Part shown: positions 1-11,902 of the stretch, one piece after another
Position numbering within the stretch: position 1 is the stretch's first letter
How the letters are laid out: each line of letters opens with the position of its first letter
Assembly (NCBI GenBank): GCA_019059635.1
Contig: JAGVRJ010000005.1
Location: forward strand, 372,001 to 436,000
DNA: 64,000 bases
Reading direction: 5' to 3'
DNA from: Proales similis
Taxonomy: Eukaryota; Rotifera; Eurotatoria; Ploima; Proalidae
Translations under genes and position numbers: made by a program
Notes under the pieces: generated by a model
The model's input: the letters and a program-made list of their open reading frames with translations, nothing else
Database searches by the model: none
Told to the model about the DNA's origin: nothing

Positions 1-57
1 GTCTTTTAATCAAAAGTCGCCATCGCGGGCAATTAGGCGTGGGCTAATTGATTAAGG

Positions 58-65
58 TATAAATA
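58..65 (+). promoter_or_regulatory. TATA box of the first gene
   Basis: A TATAAATA octamer lies about 31 bases upstream of a TCACA initiator-like site whose A is at 89. Transcription from there would start after the GTG at 68, so that codon cannot be the start. The first ATG in the resulting transcript is at 110. The spacing is directly visible; promoter function is inferred. Confidence 0.6.
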
Positions 66-109
66 AGGTGTTGTGCGCAAGACAGGTCACAATCAAATCA
101 GAGTTCGAA

Positions 110-1297
110 ATGGTTAAATTGACTGCATTGTTTAAACGAGCTGAAGCGCACACGCACGAAGGTGGCGGCAATGTACAGAGCATGTCGCGGCGCCGTTCGC
201 TGTTTAAAAATTTGCGCAAAAAAACAACTAAATATTGCAAATCAAATGTGGCGCCGCCCTCCGCAGAGCCGTGGCCGTGTTCAAACGCAACGAACATAAC
301 TGAGTCTAGCGGCGGCCACAATCAAAGCGATAATGAGTTCATATTTAAAGAGATCAGCGTCCACTCGGATCAGTCAAATCAAAACAGCAAGCAAACATCG
401 CCAAGGGCAGCAAACATGTCGGTCGGATCCAATCTAGAGCAGATGTACAACGACACGAGCATTTACAACGACTTGTTCACTCGCCGCTTCAGTGCCGTCG
501 CGTTGAGCAGCGACGAAGACGACTCGAGTGACAGCTCGATTCAGACCGCCGAGCTCGAGCTCAACGACGACACCAAAAAGATATTGACTGCCTCGCAAAG
601 TGTGATTGAGCTCTCCGAGACTCTGAGCAACGAGCGACTCGACCAAGAGATTCGACTCAAAATAGCCGCCCTTAAAGTGATTGTGGCCAAAATGGGCATT
701 CAGCCTCCGGCTCAGCTCTTCATGCTCGAGGTTGTCTACGACATGAAGATTAGGAACCTCGACGCCGAGCGCAAGTTGGCTTTCGACGACCTGGAGAAGG
801 CCAACGAGAACGAGAAGAGGAGCGGATTGCAAAAGCTGCTCAGCTCGACCAGCCGCTTCCTCAAAGAGCACAGACGCGGTCGTAAGTGCAACCAGGATGC
901 CAAGAAGGAAAAATCTTCCTCTCGCCACAAGTACCACGTGCAAGGTCGCGAAAAGCTGGACCGGCTGTACCGGGACAAACTTCGTTTCGTGCAACTCGAA
1001 GTGCTTCACTCGATCGGACAAGTGGAGCTCTATCTCCAGCTGTCAAAAGAAAATCAACGAGCACAGAGTCACAAGAAGCGAGTGGGCCGCTTTCTAAACC
1101 GAAGCGAAGAGTGCTTGAGCCGATCCAACTTTTCGACCGAGAATGCCATTCAAAAGCGCATCAGACGCAAAACCCAAGAGAGAGAGTCCCTCGCAAAGAG
1201 CACAAACAGCTTGAATAGCAACCAGCCGTCGCGGGTCTGGTGTGAGGCTGGTTCGAGAAAATACAGAAATCCGAACGCGAGCGAGACCATGGTCTAG
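110..1297 (+). CDS. Unrecognised basic, partly coiled-coil protein, single exon
   Basis: An uninterrupted frame of 395 codons from the ATG at 110. The frame stays open a little upstream, but only with a GTG, and a TATA box sits just before that. The N-terminus is basic, with an RRRSLFKNLRKK-like stretch. The middle is Ser/Asp-rich around a DEDDSSDSS run. Residues about 160-330 are helical and charged, with many Lys, Arg and Glu. There is no signal peptide, membrane segment or family motif that I recognise, so no function is offered. The polyadenylation signal AATAAA is at 1410-1415. The next gene converges on it, and the two 3' ends probably overlap. Confidence 0.75.
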   Translation: MVKLTALFKRAEAHTHEGGGNVQSMSRRRSLFKNLRKKTTKYCKSNVAPPSAEPWPCSNATNITESSGGHNQSDNEFIFKEISVHSDQSNQNSKQTSPRAANMSVGSNLEQMYNDTSIYNDLFTRRFSAVALSSDEDDSSDSSIQTAELELNDDTKKILTASQSVIELSETLSNERLDQEIRLKIAALKVIVAKMGIQPPAQLFMLEVVYDMKIRNLDAERKLAFDDLEKANENEKRSGLQKLLSSTSRFLKEHRRGRKCNQDAKKEKSSSRHKYHVQGREKLDRLYRDKLRFVQLEVLHSIGQVELYLQLSKENQRAQSHKKRVGRFLNRSEECLSRSNFSTENAIQKRIRRKTQERESLAKSTNSLNSNQPSRVWCEAGSRKYRNPNASETMV

Positions 1298-1444
1298 GCC
1301 ACAACCATTTTCTTCTTCATTTTCATTCATGTTACTTTGGCTGTTTAATTTTATTTCGATTTTTGGCGTCAACTTTCTAATTATTTAATTACACACGCAA
1401 AAACAAGCAATAAACCTTGAAATCAACACAAACTGGCATTGGCC

Positions 1445-3378
1445 TTAATCTTTTACCGGTTTTGAATTGAAGGCCGATTGGAGGAAGGAGGCAAGCTCGA
1501 ATCTGTCCACGGCCACAATCGAATTCTGTTTAATGTGTCGCTGTTAGATACGATCAAGTGTCGAGACGGCCGATACTCACCGTGAAAAAGTCCAACGAGC
1601 TGATGTCCGAGCTCAGTTCGTTCGTTCCCGGTCGGAAAACAATTCGGAGTTCAATATGCTCCAGGCTGCCTTCACAGTCTACGTTGTCTAGAAATTCATT
1701 TGGTCTAAAAACCCTTCCTCAAGTTGATGCGAAAAAAAGGAAAACCTTTGAAAAGCTGTCCCATTTCAGGCAAATAAACAGACGAGCTGAAGCTTGTTAT
1801 CTTGAGCTGTGAGACAAATACTAAAGGAAAAGAATGAAAAAATCTCATTTTGACGGTTGCATGTTGACGTCTCTTACTTTCAATCAATCGATGCAAAACA
1901 ACTGCTAGTTGCGTGAATCCTCTTTCACTGTTCTCGGCAACGACAATAAGCTCGTAATCTTTGATAGGAGTCTTGAAATGAGATTAATAGTCGCCATGAA
2001 GTTCACGTGGCAGTACAGAATGAGTAAAACCGACCAAGTTGACAAGCAGAATCGCATTTTTGAATTGAACGACCAAGCCAAGAGCTTGATGAACTCTGAT
2101 CAAGTCAGAGTGGTACGAACGGCCCGTGCGCTTGGCATATTGCGTCCAGTCTCGGATTGAGCGACGCAGGTGGCCAGAGTAGGCATGACTGCTCAAGCTG
2201 ACATGAATATGCGTGTGAATTTGACTAGCACCGGCTCGAGGCATCGCATCCCAGACCATCAGAGGCCAGCGAGCATTCCGGTCAACTTGGCGCACTTTCC
2301 TAAACCACTCCAGACAAAGACTGGTTTCAACGTTGCCTTGAATGCGCATTTTACCGAGCCTGAATCAAAAGCCCTACTTGAACAGGTCCACCAATTGGAT
2401 CTGGCTCAGGCTGAGAGGATTGTGATTGCGGCTGATTATCAACGAATGCCACCGATCGAATTTGAATGCGTTCGCCGCAGTGAACGAGTGCTCGCTTTCC
2501 AGTCTACCGAACGCCTCCTCCGCAGTGTGCCTGTTTGGACAAGCGCTAGTCACTGAATGGCGTCGATCGGTCGCTCATGAAAAAAACCTACTCAATGTAT
2601 TTGTGCGAACAGAAATCACAGTCGTCTACTTGTGAGACCAATTTGGACATTCTTTGTTTTACAAAGCTGTTTGACTTTAATTGGCAAAGGCCAAGCAGCT
2701 GAGAGAAGAGAATTACATTTGCTCCGAGTCGGGTGAGGTTTTACGAGGCCTTTTTGCTCTCAACGGATTGAATATCATCTCTTGACTCGTGAGTTTATCT
2801 AAAATGCGAACTATTTTCTAAAGTTTTCGAGCATTAAGCTTAACTCGCCTCCCTGTCAACCAAGCTCTAGCTTTTTACTTGACGCCGTGCTTTGTCCAGC
2901 AGACTCGAGTCGTTGTTCAGCCAGGCGCTCATCTTCTTTTCGAACGAATTTGACATGCTCAGTTCACCGTAGCCGACCTCAAGCTCGTACAAATCAGCAA
3001 ATATCTTGGCGGCGTTTCTGTTTGATTTTGTTCGAGTCCGTAGATTGATTAGTCAAGTCGATGGGCGCCACTCACCTGCACTCCTCCAAATGAGACTCGT
3101 TCATGTCGTTCAAGTACTCAGCCAAGTGGTCCAAGTGAAAGGACCGCGTCAGGTCTATGCAACTGGTCGCATTCAGCAGCTGTTTTGGTCAAACAAATCG
3201 AATCAAGTTTTCGCAGGCAGCTCATCAAAACTCAACAAACCAGCTGAAGCCTCGTGGGTGGCAAGGAGCGCTCAGGAGTCGGATCATGCCGATTGTATAG
3301 GAAGCAGAATAGAAAAGGCAACAGGGGACAAATAGCCAAAGAGCATAGCGCTCGCTTATAATAGACGCCGAGTTGCAT
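1445..3378 (-). CDS. Membrane-anchored HIT/GALT-like nucleotidyltransferase
   Basis: Reconstructed as 11 coding exons with introns of about 50-65 nt, giving roughly 450 residues. Residues about 10-28 are strongly hydrophobic (LLPFLFCFLY core) and look like a signal anchor, so the catalytic part is probably lumenal or extracellular. The middle holds a CDFC pair, then TAEEAFGRLE, and later RAGASQIHTHIH. The last is the histidine-rich active-site motif of the galactose-1-phosphate uridylyltransferase branch of the HIT superfamily. The C-terminal exons carry SSDISSLDFF and end in VKD before TAA at 1445. Substrate is unknown; UDP-sugar or dinucleotide chemistry is only inferred from the fold. The first ATG is at 3378. 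Exon phases agree at every junction. The 3' end overlaps that of the previous gene. Confidence 0.75.
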
Positions 3379-4466
3379 TTTATGACCGACCGACAGCGAC
3401 AATTGAGGACGTTCTTTATTTTGGGCGGGCTTCGATAATTATCAATGCCATGCAGACATCACTCAACTGATAAGAAAATTATGGAAACGGACATGACCTT
3501 TAGTCGACGAATTGAACATTTACGGGCGCATTCGCTTGCTCGTTGCTTTTGAGCTCTCGATTCACAGTCGGAATAAACCGACTTTGGTTGACATAAACAC
3601 AGAGTCTTCTCGGCCTCTAACTGGATTCATTTTCTTCGCCCTAATGAATCTTAACCGGCAAGCATCACAAGATTAGCCGAAGCGAAAGGCGTTCCTGCTT
3701 GCTTTCAATTCGATTTATTTTGTGCCTGATTCATAATCGTCAAAAACAATCGAGAGCGCACGAAACGCGGTGGCGATAAAGCTACTCAATAATTGCGCGC
3801 TCAGCCATCGTCTTAAATTTCCGTTTATTATTCAAGGAAATTTGAAATATTATTCGGCTGCTTGCAATTGTTTTCTTGTTTGCTGCCTGCATTGTTTTGT
3901 CGATCTGGCGATCAACGAGCAATATTTTTATTTGAAGAAGCGAGAGGGTGGCAGAAACTAAAAAAGCATACCAAGAGAGAGAGAGAGAGAGAGAAAGAGA
4001 GGTAGAGAGGGAGTTGTAGACCTGCGACTGCTATTTATCGCTGAGCGAGAGGAAGGCTCGGAGGAAATGAACGGTTGCTCTTGAATAACCAGCGGCAGTG
4101 GCACACAACTAAATCTAGCAGCAACGTCGACGACAATAACTTTCAGGGCAAATTCTCTCTCACCTGAACGGAGACGCTTAGGCGACTGCAACAAACATTT
4201 ACCGAGCGCGAGTTCAACCACTCGGCTGAAAGTATTCGCGCCAGTCAGATCAAGCGATTCATTTCACTTGTTTGGCCAAATTAAATTTAAAAGTCGAGTT
4301 TCAAGTCGAAACGAATAAACAGATTAGGTGTCGAGTGACTTGAGCGCACCGAGCAATCAGCGAAAATTGGTTTCACTGACGACTTTCGAGAGCGTTGTGC
4401 TAAACCAATAATTGCCAAACGCATGTGCTTCAAACTCTTACCGGCCTAGACACATACGAGCGCGAA
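3379..4466. other. Intergenic region with a GA microsatellite
   Basis: About 1.1 kb between two divergent genes. It contains a (GA)10 run at 3974-3994 and otherwise no open frame or RNA that I can support. It probably holds both promoters. No convincing TATA box was assigned. Confidence 0.5.
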
Positions 4467-4874
4467 ATGAGCAAGCGAAAGTCAGACTTGAGCGAATGGT
4501 ACCGTCACATGGGCTCCAATCGGCCGCTGCACTTGAAAAAATGCCAGACCAAAGTAGACACTCGTCATCTGCCCGCGCTGATAATGAAGAGCAGCAAATC
4601 GGAGACAAAAACTTTGAAGCCGACTGACTCTAAATTGGCACCAAGCGACTCGCTTCAGTATCTCAACCAAACAACTCAATCGTTCTATCATCAGTGTATA
4701 GACGAAGTAAGCAAATGCAATCTGCCCGACCTGTCTAGTCTGAAAGAGCCAAGAGAGCTTGTCTACGTGCGCCTCTTGCCCACTCTCCAGTACGTGACCT
4801 GTTCAGCATCCAACGACAAGACAAGCAGTCTGGTGTGGAGACTGTACACGCAGAGAGAAGCAATGGCCTGCTAG
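4467..4874 (+). CDS. Small unrecognised protein (135 aa)
   Basis: The frame runs from the ATG at 4467 (MSKRKSDLSEW) to TAG at 4872-4874, 135 residues. A longer frame begins only with a GTG at 4425. A possible 3' splice site (ggcctag) at about 4450 suggests a 5' untranslated exon. The protein is basic in its N-terminal half and has no signal peptide, membrane segment or known domain. An AATAAA at about 4924 fits its 3' end. No family was recognised. Confidence 0.5.
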   Translation: MSKRKSDLSEWYRHMGSNRPLHLKKCQTKVDTRHLPALIMKSSKSETKTLKPTDSKLAPSDSLQYLNQTTQSFYHQCIDEVSKCNLPDLSSLKEPRELVYVRLLPTLQYVTCSASNDKTSSLVWRLYTQREAMAC

Positions 4875-5126
4875 CTCACTTGTTTGTTTGTTTCTTCTTT
4901 GCAAGTGTTTATTTGCTTGTTTGAATAAATAGTCAGTGTGCTCTTTTTGAAGCTGTTTCGGCAATGTGACAATTAAAGAGGAAAAGTAGAAAAAAAAAAA
5001 GAAGTTAGAAAGCTCGCAGCTAGAAAAGAAGAGAAAATAGTTTTTAAAACGAACTGGTGGCAGTTTGCTGAGAATTTGTCGATTCATTGCAGAATCAATC
5101 GATTGGGACATTAAATTAAACTGGTT

Positions 5127-6291
5127 TCAATCTTTCCATGGATGAGTGCTCAGGATCATGAGCAAGACGATGACAAACACGACCAGAGAGAGAACGCTGA
5201 TTAAGATGAACTTGCGTTTACGCGCCTTTTCCTATTTAAACGGTTAGGCGCCAGTTCAGAGATAGACGGCTGCGGCCTGGCCATTTAACTACCTGATGTT
5301 TACGGGCTCCGTCTAGATGCCGATTGGCTTGATCGACGTGAATCTGAACGCGTTCAACATTAGATTCAATCGAGTCGATCATTTCGCCCTGGTCGTGAAC
5401 CATGACCGCCAAGTCCTTGAATATCATGTTCACGTCGACAATGTCGCTCTCCAGCTTGTGTAGGGCGGCCTCTCGTTCGCGCAGCTGCTCAAGATTTACT
5501 TCCTCTTCCATTCTGATCGCTTGCTGTTGCTGCCGCTGGCCACGGTTCGTCGGCTCTTCATCGTCAAGGTCCAGAATTTTCATGTTCGTCTCTTCCAACT
5601 CAATTCCGGGAACACGAGCCTACTCGTCAGGCAAGTTGCTGGCTCTTTTCAAAATTTTGACAAAATTCCGAAACAAATGCTCTTACAGCGTTCTGCTTGA
5701 GATGGGCTTTAGCTCTCTCATTGCTCTCCTTTTGCCTCTGCATGCTGGCCTTTTGCACATCTTGGAATCTGTTCAGCGCTTTGACCAGCTCGTTTGTAAG
5801 GCGCTCTTTTTGAATTTTGATTTGTCTCTACAGCCGATTTGTTAGATGTGAGACGAATTTCAACAACTTGCAACTGGTTCTGAACGTATACCTCTTCACT
5901 GCTGCTTGAACCAGTCGAACTGGTGCCCCGAATGAAGCTGTTTAGCTCTTTAAGTTGTTGGCTCGTTTCCTTCGCAAGCTGGTTGGTGAAATTCTCTGTT
6001 TGCAGACTTGAATTTGAACACAATTGAGAAGCGATCGGTGGAAAGGGAGGGCCAGAGATACTTACAGTTTGTCGCGCAACTGTTCAGAATCGCGACTGGT
6101 GCCGATCTGAGCGTTCAGAGATTCGAGTTGATTTACTTTGAAAGGAGCGTTCGATTTAATGCGCCTCTGCAGATTTCGAACAAGGCCAGCCCACCGTTCT
6201 GGAGTATCTTCTGCACATTGGAGCCAATGTTCTGAATGAGGCGTTGGGTGTCGTGGCCGTCGTAGGTGTGCGCCACTGAATAAGAAGCCAT
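5127..6291 (-). CDS. Syntaxin 7/12-like endosomal Qa-SNARE
   Basis: Six coding exons, all with phase-compatible junctions. The ATG at 6291 opens with MASYSVAHTYDG. An N-terminal three-helix region follows (SNVQKI, NFTNQLAKET), then RQIKIQKERL. The SNARE motif (DIVDVNMIFKDLAVMVHDQG) has the zero-layer glutamine in HDQGEM. A basic KARKRK stretch precedes one C-terminal membrane anchor (ILISVLSLVVFVIVLL), and the protein ends in STHPWKD. Layout and motifs match metazoan syntaxin 7/12, which drive fusion among early and late endosomes and lysosomes. The assignment is to that endosomal class rather than to a plasma-membrane syntaxin. The first intron (59 nt) is the shortest in the gene. Confidence 0.88.
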
Positions 6292-7956
<1,665 letters not shown>

Positions 7957-8284
7957 CAAACGCCACGCGTAGCTCTTCAACTTTCGATTCAACTCATTCC
8001 ATTTGATACTTTTTTTTTTCTCCACATGTTCATCTTCAAAAGTCAATCAGTTCATCTTTTCTAAGCCTAAGTCTTATCGCCCACAAAGAAATGAAACAAT
8101 TTTGAGAAGAGCCCGCCCACTTGTGAACAGCCAGTGCGCGGAAGGAAAGTGAGAAGGAAAAGTGAAAGAAAAAAACCAAGAGAATGAATTAAAGGATCGG
8201 CTTTCGTCCCAAACAAACTGTGCCCACCCTCCCCAAAGCCAGAAGAAAAAAAAGGATGAAAAACTTTTCAACAAATGAGCAAAA

Positions 8285-8437
8285 AATAAAACTGCTTTGA
8301 GCCAGTGGTTCTCGCCCTCTGTCTGATTCCTATTCGCGCTTGATTTCTGGTCGTTGTTGTTGCTTTTTCCCTCTTTTTAGTTTCTTTTTCTGGCGAATTA
8401 AAATAAAGTTTCATGGCTTGTTACTCTGATTTTTATT
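8285..8437. terminator. Convergent polyadenylation signals of Rap1 and the short KCTD gene
   Basis: AATAAA at 8285-8290 on the plus strand suits the end of Rap1. TTTATT at 8432-8437, which is AATAAA on the minus strand, suits the end of the short BTB gene. Between 7957 and 8793 I see no other coding sequence, so this stretch is essentially the two 3' untranslated regions. Confidence 0.5.
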
Positions 8438-8793
8438 GAAAAGTGAATAAGAAAGCAAATTTTGAGTTGTTTACAAATGTTTACATTAATCGTGTAAGAG
8501 CCAATGCCTAAATATATAAATGAGATTGTGGGCGTGGAAAAAGTGACTGGCGATTAATTGCATTTTTATCGCCGATGGCCAAATTTGGAACAAATGCTGA
8601 ATTTCAAGTGATGCATAGATAAATTAGCGGCTTTGACCTCTCTAGTTTGAGATTGAGACTCTTCAGAAGTGCTTTATACAATTTTGCGAAACAGATTTGA
8701 ACTCCTTGTGACGGAAACTCGACCATAAAAACAAATAATAAACATCTGAGAAAGATGAACATTTTTTGCTATTCGGCTTGACACTTGAATCAG

Positions 8794-9466
8794 CTAAGAT
8801 TTGCGTTTGGATTTTCCTCTGTACGGATGAAAGCGAGTGCTGTTAGACGCTTCAGGAGTTGGAGCTGAACTGGACCGACCTGATTGTGATGAGATGCTAA
8901 GCTTCTCGTCGCTTTCATCTTCGACGTCTGTCATCGCTGCGATAAGCTCTTCTACTTGTTTGGCGATTTCTTCCAGCTTATAATAGCGCGCCTCGTGCAG
9001 CAAGATCTGGTGGTCGTGAAAGTTCTCGGGCAGCAGGAGCGAGTCGGTGCGCAAAAAGTTGAGAATGTAGCGGAACGAGTCGCCGTCACGGTCGATGAAA
9101 TACTGCTGCTTGACCGGGTCGAGCACGATCGGAATGGTGCCGTCGAACATTTTGGCGAGACGCGACTCCGGATAGCGAGTCAGTGTGCGCAGAGTGGTTG
9201 TGTATTGACGTCCTCCAACGTTCAATTCGATTGGGGCGTCTTCAAACACCGCTACAGATGAAGATTTAAACGAAGAAGAGGACGAGGCTGTTTTGGGCGA
9301 TCCTAAATTACTATCTTCTTGATAAACGCCTGGGTTTAATGCTTGCGCACCTTGAATGTAAAAAAATGTTGTTCACATTGAATGAAAAGCAGACAATGTG
9401 GGCGACAATCAAAAAGAGAAATTTACTATTTTCAGACGGAGATCCATAAGCCTGCTCATTCGACAT
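8794..9466 (-). CDS. KCTD1/15-type BTB protein, short form (198 aa)
   Basis: Two exons: 9466-9427 with the ATG (MSNEQAYGSPSEN), then 9350-8794. After a serine-rich leader, the T1/BTB domain begins at PIELNVGGRQY and runs through RYPESRLAKMFDG, DRDGDSFRYILNFLRT and LLHEARYYKLEE. This pattern is closest to KCTD1/KCTD15, which oligomerise through the BTB domain and act as transcriptional or ubiquitin-ligase adaptors. The rest is a short acidic and serine-rich tail ending in GKSKRKS. Nucleotides 8981-9222 match 12249-12490 in the next BTB gene base for base as far as I can read, while the flanks do not align. Confidence 0.85.
8981..9222 (-). repeat. Copy A of a 242-nt shared BTB segment
   Basis: This stretch of the BTB exon is the same, base for base by eye, as 12249-12490, including third codon positions. 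Identity stops abruptly at both ends (A versus G on the left, C versus T on the right). See the paired entry and the findings. Confidence 0.85.
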
Positions 9467-9947
9467 AACTAATTCAAGAGGCTGAATAGTGCTTGAATTC
9501 AAAACCAAATTTAATTTTATTTCACACACGACTAGATTGTTTGTGCAGTTTGGCTTAAATGTTTCTAAGCGTAGGATAAAAAAAAATAGTGTGCACACGC
9601 TGAATGAAAGCCTTCCTTACTCGAGTTATTGTTGGCTTGCCCCTCGCCGGCAAGCGCGTTCAACTTCGATCGATAAAACTGGCTCACTCAATGTATAAAT
9701 TGGATTGGTTGAAGATGAGTTTAGTTAAGTTAAGTTTATTACTTCACATCAGCGGGGATGAAGGACAACTTGGAGAGAGTCCCCTCTTTGCCTAGCGGTT
9801 GCAAGATAACGTGAGTAACAATTAAGAGCTGGAGCGCACTTAGTCCAGGTTAAGGTTCTATGGTGGTGTGCTGAAGGACGCCTCCAAGGATGATCATGGA
9901 TGTCGATACCGGTTACTTTCAATGTCGGTCCGGTATCGAAGGTGTCT

Positions 9948-10076
9948 GACGATCATTTATACTTCGACAGGCTTGAGGGTTTTAATTTTCTCAACAAGGC
10001 TTCCAAACAAGACGGCCAGTCTGTCATCGATTTTTTTAGGCGACTTGCTGAGAAGATGAGGTCTATTGGGGCGTAA
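9948..10076 (+). mobile_element. Decayed retroelement gag-like fragment
   Basis: An open stretch reads YFDRLEGFNFLNKAS, then GQSVIDFFRRLAEKM, before TAA. The spacing of aromatic residues and the S-x-x-DFFRRLAE element resemble the capsid helices of LTR-retrotransposon gag proteins. Similar-looking but stop-interrupted sequence continues to about 10260. It is too short and broken to assign a family. The resemblance is judged from pattern only. Confidence 0.35.
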
Positions 10077-11301
10077 GGAGGGTGTTTTAGGGCGATCTTG
10101 AAAGCTTTGCGCTCTAGTCTGCCGAGTTAGGCTTTGATTTGTTTGCTCACGAAAAGGATGAGGAGAGGAGAATATTCGGGGACTGGACGGATCAAAGCCT
10201 TGTACATATTTGGGAGTAATCAAGAGGAGGCGCCCCAGTCTTGTCCTCTAACCCTTTTCATCAGGGAGATTCTTCTTTCTATTTAGTTTCTGATTGTTGA
10301 AGATTAGTGGGTTGAAGATGAGTGTGCAACAAGTAAATTGAATACCGTTTTCCCTAAAAATTCTTTTAAGATTTTATTTCGATTAGAACGGCAGGGGGAG
10401 GAGATTTTTCTGCATAAATTAAAATAATTGCAAAGCTGACATAATTGTCACATCTTAAACACTCTTTTACTTAATGACTCCAAGTTAGTGAAAAAACATG
10501 TTCCCAACTTCATCGTCATCGTTTGCTGGAAAAATGAAGAGCAATCGATAAAATTGATGAGATTTATTACGTCGTTATCGTTATTTTCCTCAATTAAAAT
10601 TTAGTTTTCGATTTGGATTTTCTTAAAGGGAAAGCCTCATCCTCGAAAAGTTACATAAAATTCACGCATTTATTCGCTAACATCAAAATCGCGTTATCCA
10701 ATCAGTGAAGTTCGCCCGCTCATAGCAAATAGCAAACGCGTCAATTTTGTTAGGGAGTGCGTTGAATTTGTAGATGAAAATAAAGCGATCTTTCGGCCTA
10801 ATGTGTACACTGCGCTGGGCCTTTTTCGTTGTGCTGCAATAATAATGATTGAAAAGGACATAGGAAGCAAACTAAATCAGCGAGCCACGTTTTTTTAAAG
10901 AACTCTCTTTATTTAAAATACGTGAGAGAGAACTAAGAACAAATCAAAGCACATTTAGAGGATGTTGCTTTGATTAAAACTTTACTAGCAGAGTTCCGCC
11001 AATTGGCCCATAAAGTTTGTTCAATAGCCCCGTTATTCTAATTTGATAAGTTTCTCGTACTCCATTCGCAGTTAGAATTTGCAAATTTCTAGAATTACTC
11101 AGAAAAAGTTAGAAAAAATAAAAAATACACATCGTCGAGCTTTGGCTAGCCTATTCTAGAATTGGCCATAGCATCTAAGAATTATCTGCCCAAAGTCAAA
11201 ATAAGACAAATACATGATTACAACTTGAAAATAAATTCATTCATATTCAAATTTCACTCAGAACATTGATTGATTCAACAATTTCAACAAATTTCAACAA
11301 T

Positions 11302-11559
11302 TCAACAATTCTTTCTATTCTTTGCATTGCACTGCGAAGTGCATTTCTCACCATTTGTGAAGCATTTACATCTTCTGCTATTTTTACATGATTGTGAACA
11401 CTTACAATGGACAGGCAACTTCTCAACTCTATGACTGGTCAATTTTTCTGCAGCTGTCATTGAAATGCGTTTTTCGACCTCAATTTTTGGGTAGATCATG
11501 AAATAATTCCAAATCGCATACTCGATATTTCGACTCCAAGATTCGATTCTCGAACGCAA
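11302..11559 (-). pseudogene. Cysteine-rich CXC-like fragment, possibly transposon-derived
   Basis: The frame has no good start (it opens with TTG) and ends at TGA. Its last third is a dense cysteine cluster, CKCSQSCKNSRRCKCF then CTSQCNAKNRKNC. Such CxC clusters occur at the C-terminus of some DNA-transposon proteins and in tesmin-like DNA-binding proteins. With the gag-like piece nearby and no other domain, a remnant is more likely than a working gene, but an exon of an unrecognised gene cannot be excluded. Confidence 0.3.
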
Positions 11560-11588
11560 CTTTGTAAATAAATATCTCAGATGGAAAA

Positions 11589-11771
11589 CTACAAACGAAA
11601 GAAGCGATGATCCGATCGCTTAGCTTTATTCTTCCATAAGTTAGGAAAAAGCAAACCATGCTCTGCCCGAGTGACCGGAATCAAACCGAAGGCTGGCTGA
11701 AACATTTTATTTTTGGTACCGTTTCTCAAATAGCTGAGCAAAATCAGAAATAAGCAATTAAATTTTTTCAT
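11589..11771 (-). CDS. Candidate small secreted peptide (60 aa)
   Basis: The frame starts with an ATG at 11771 and ends with TAG at 11589-11591. The first 15 or so residues (MKKFNCLFLILLSYL) are a plausible signal peptide. A single dibasic KR follows near the end, leaving an eight-residue tail, SDHRFFRL. That is the shape of a tiny peptide-hormone precursor, but there is no Gly for amidation and only one candidate peptide. It lies in a mobile-element-rich stretch, so chance is a serious alternative. Confidence 0.25.
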   Translation of the reverse strand: MKKFNCLFLILLSYLRNGTKNKMFQPAFGLIPVTRAEHGLLFPNLWKNKAKRSDHRFFRL

Positions 11772-11902
11772 ATCTTCACTGAGGAAAAATGATACACAAA
11801 AGCTAAAATAATAACATCAAAGTAGGAGAAGAAAATGGTCAATGTGGAAAAGATATCTAATAAATGTAATAATAATCGAGAATAGCAAAACAGGCCGGCA
11901 AA

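Larger units (their letters stand above)
9467..11588. other. AT-rich region with decayed mobile-element fragments
   Basis: No intact gene was found in this stretch of about 2.1 kb. It contains a gag-like fragment near 9948-10260 and a cysteine-rich fragment on the minus strand at 11302-11559. The rest is AT-rich with scattered stops in every frame. Together these suggest an old insertion zone, although no long terminal repeats, inverted repeats or target-site duplications could be delimited. Confidence 0.4.

Noticed and set aside
1692..1717. An apparent 25-nt intron in the same gene
   Set aside because: An earlier donor gives a 58-nt intron in phase and removes a stretch (GFPFFRINLRK) that fits no relative.
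2375..2392. An apparent 18-nt intron (GTAGGG...TTCAG) in the HIT/GALT-like gene
   Set aside because: A later 3' site (gaaaccag) gives an ordinary 57-nt intron in the same phase and a better protein join (VDLFN|LCLEWF).
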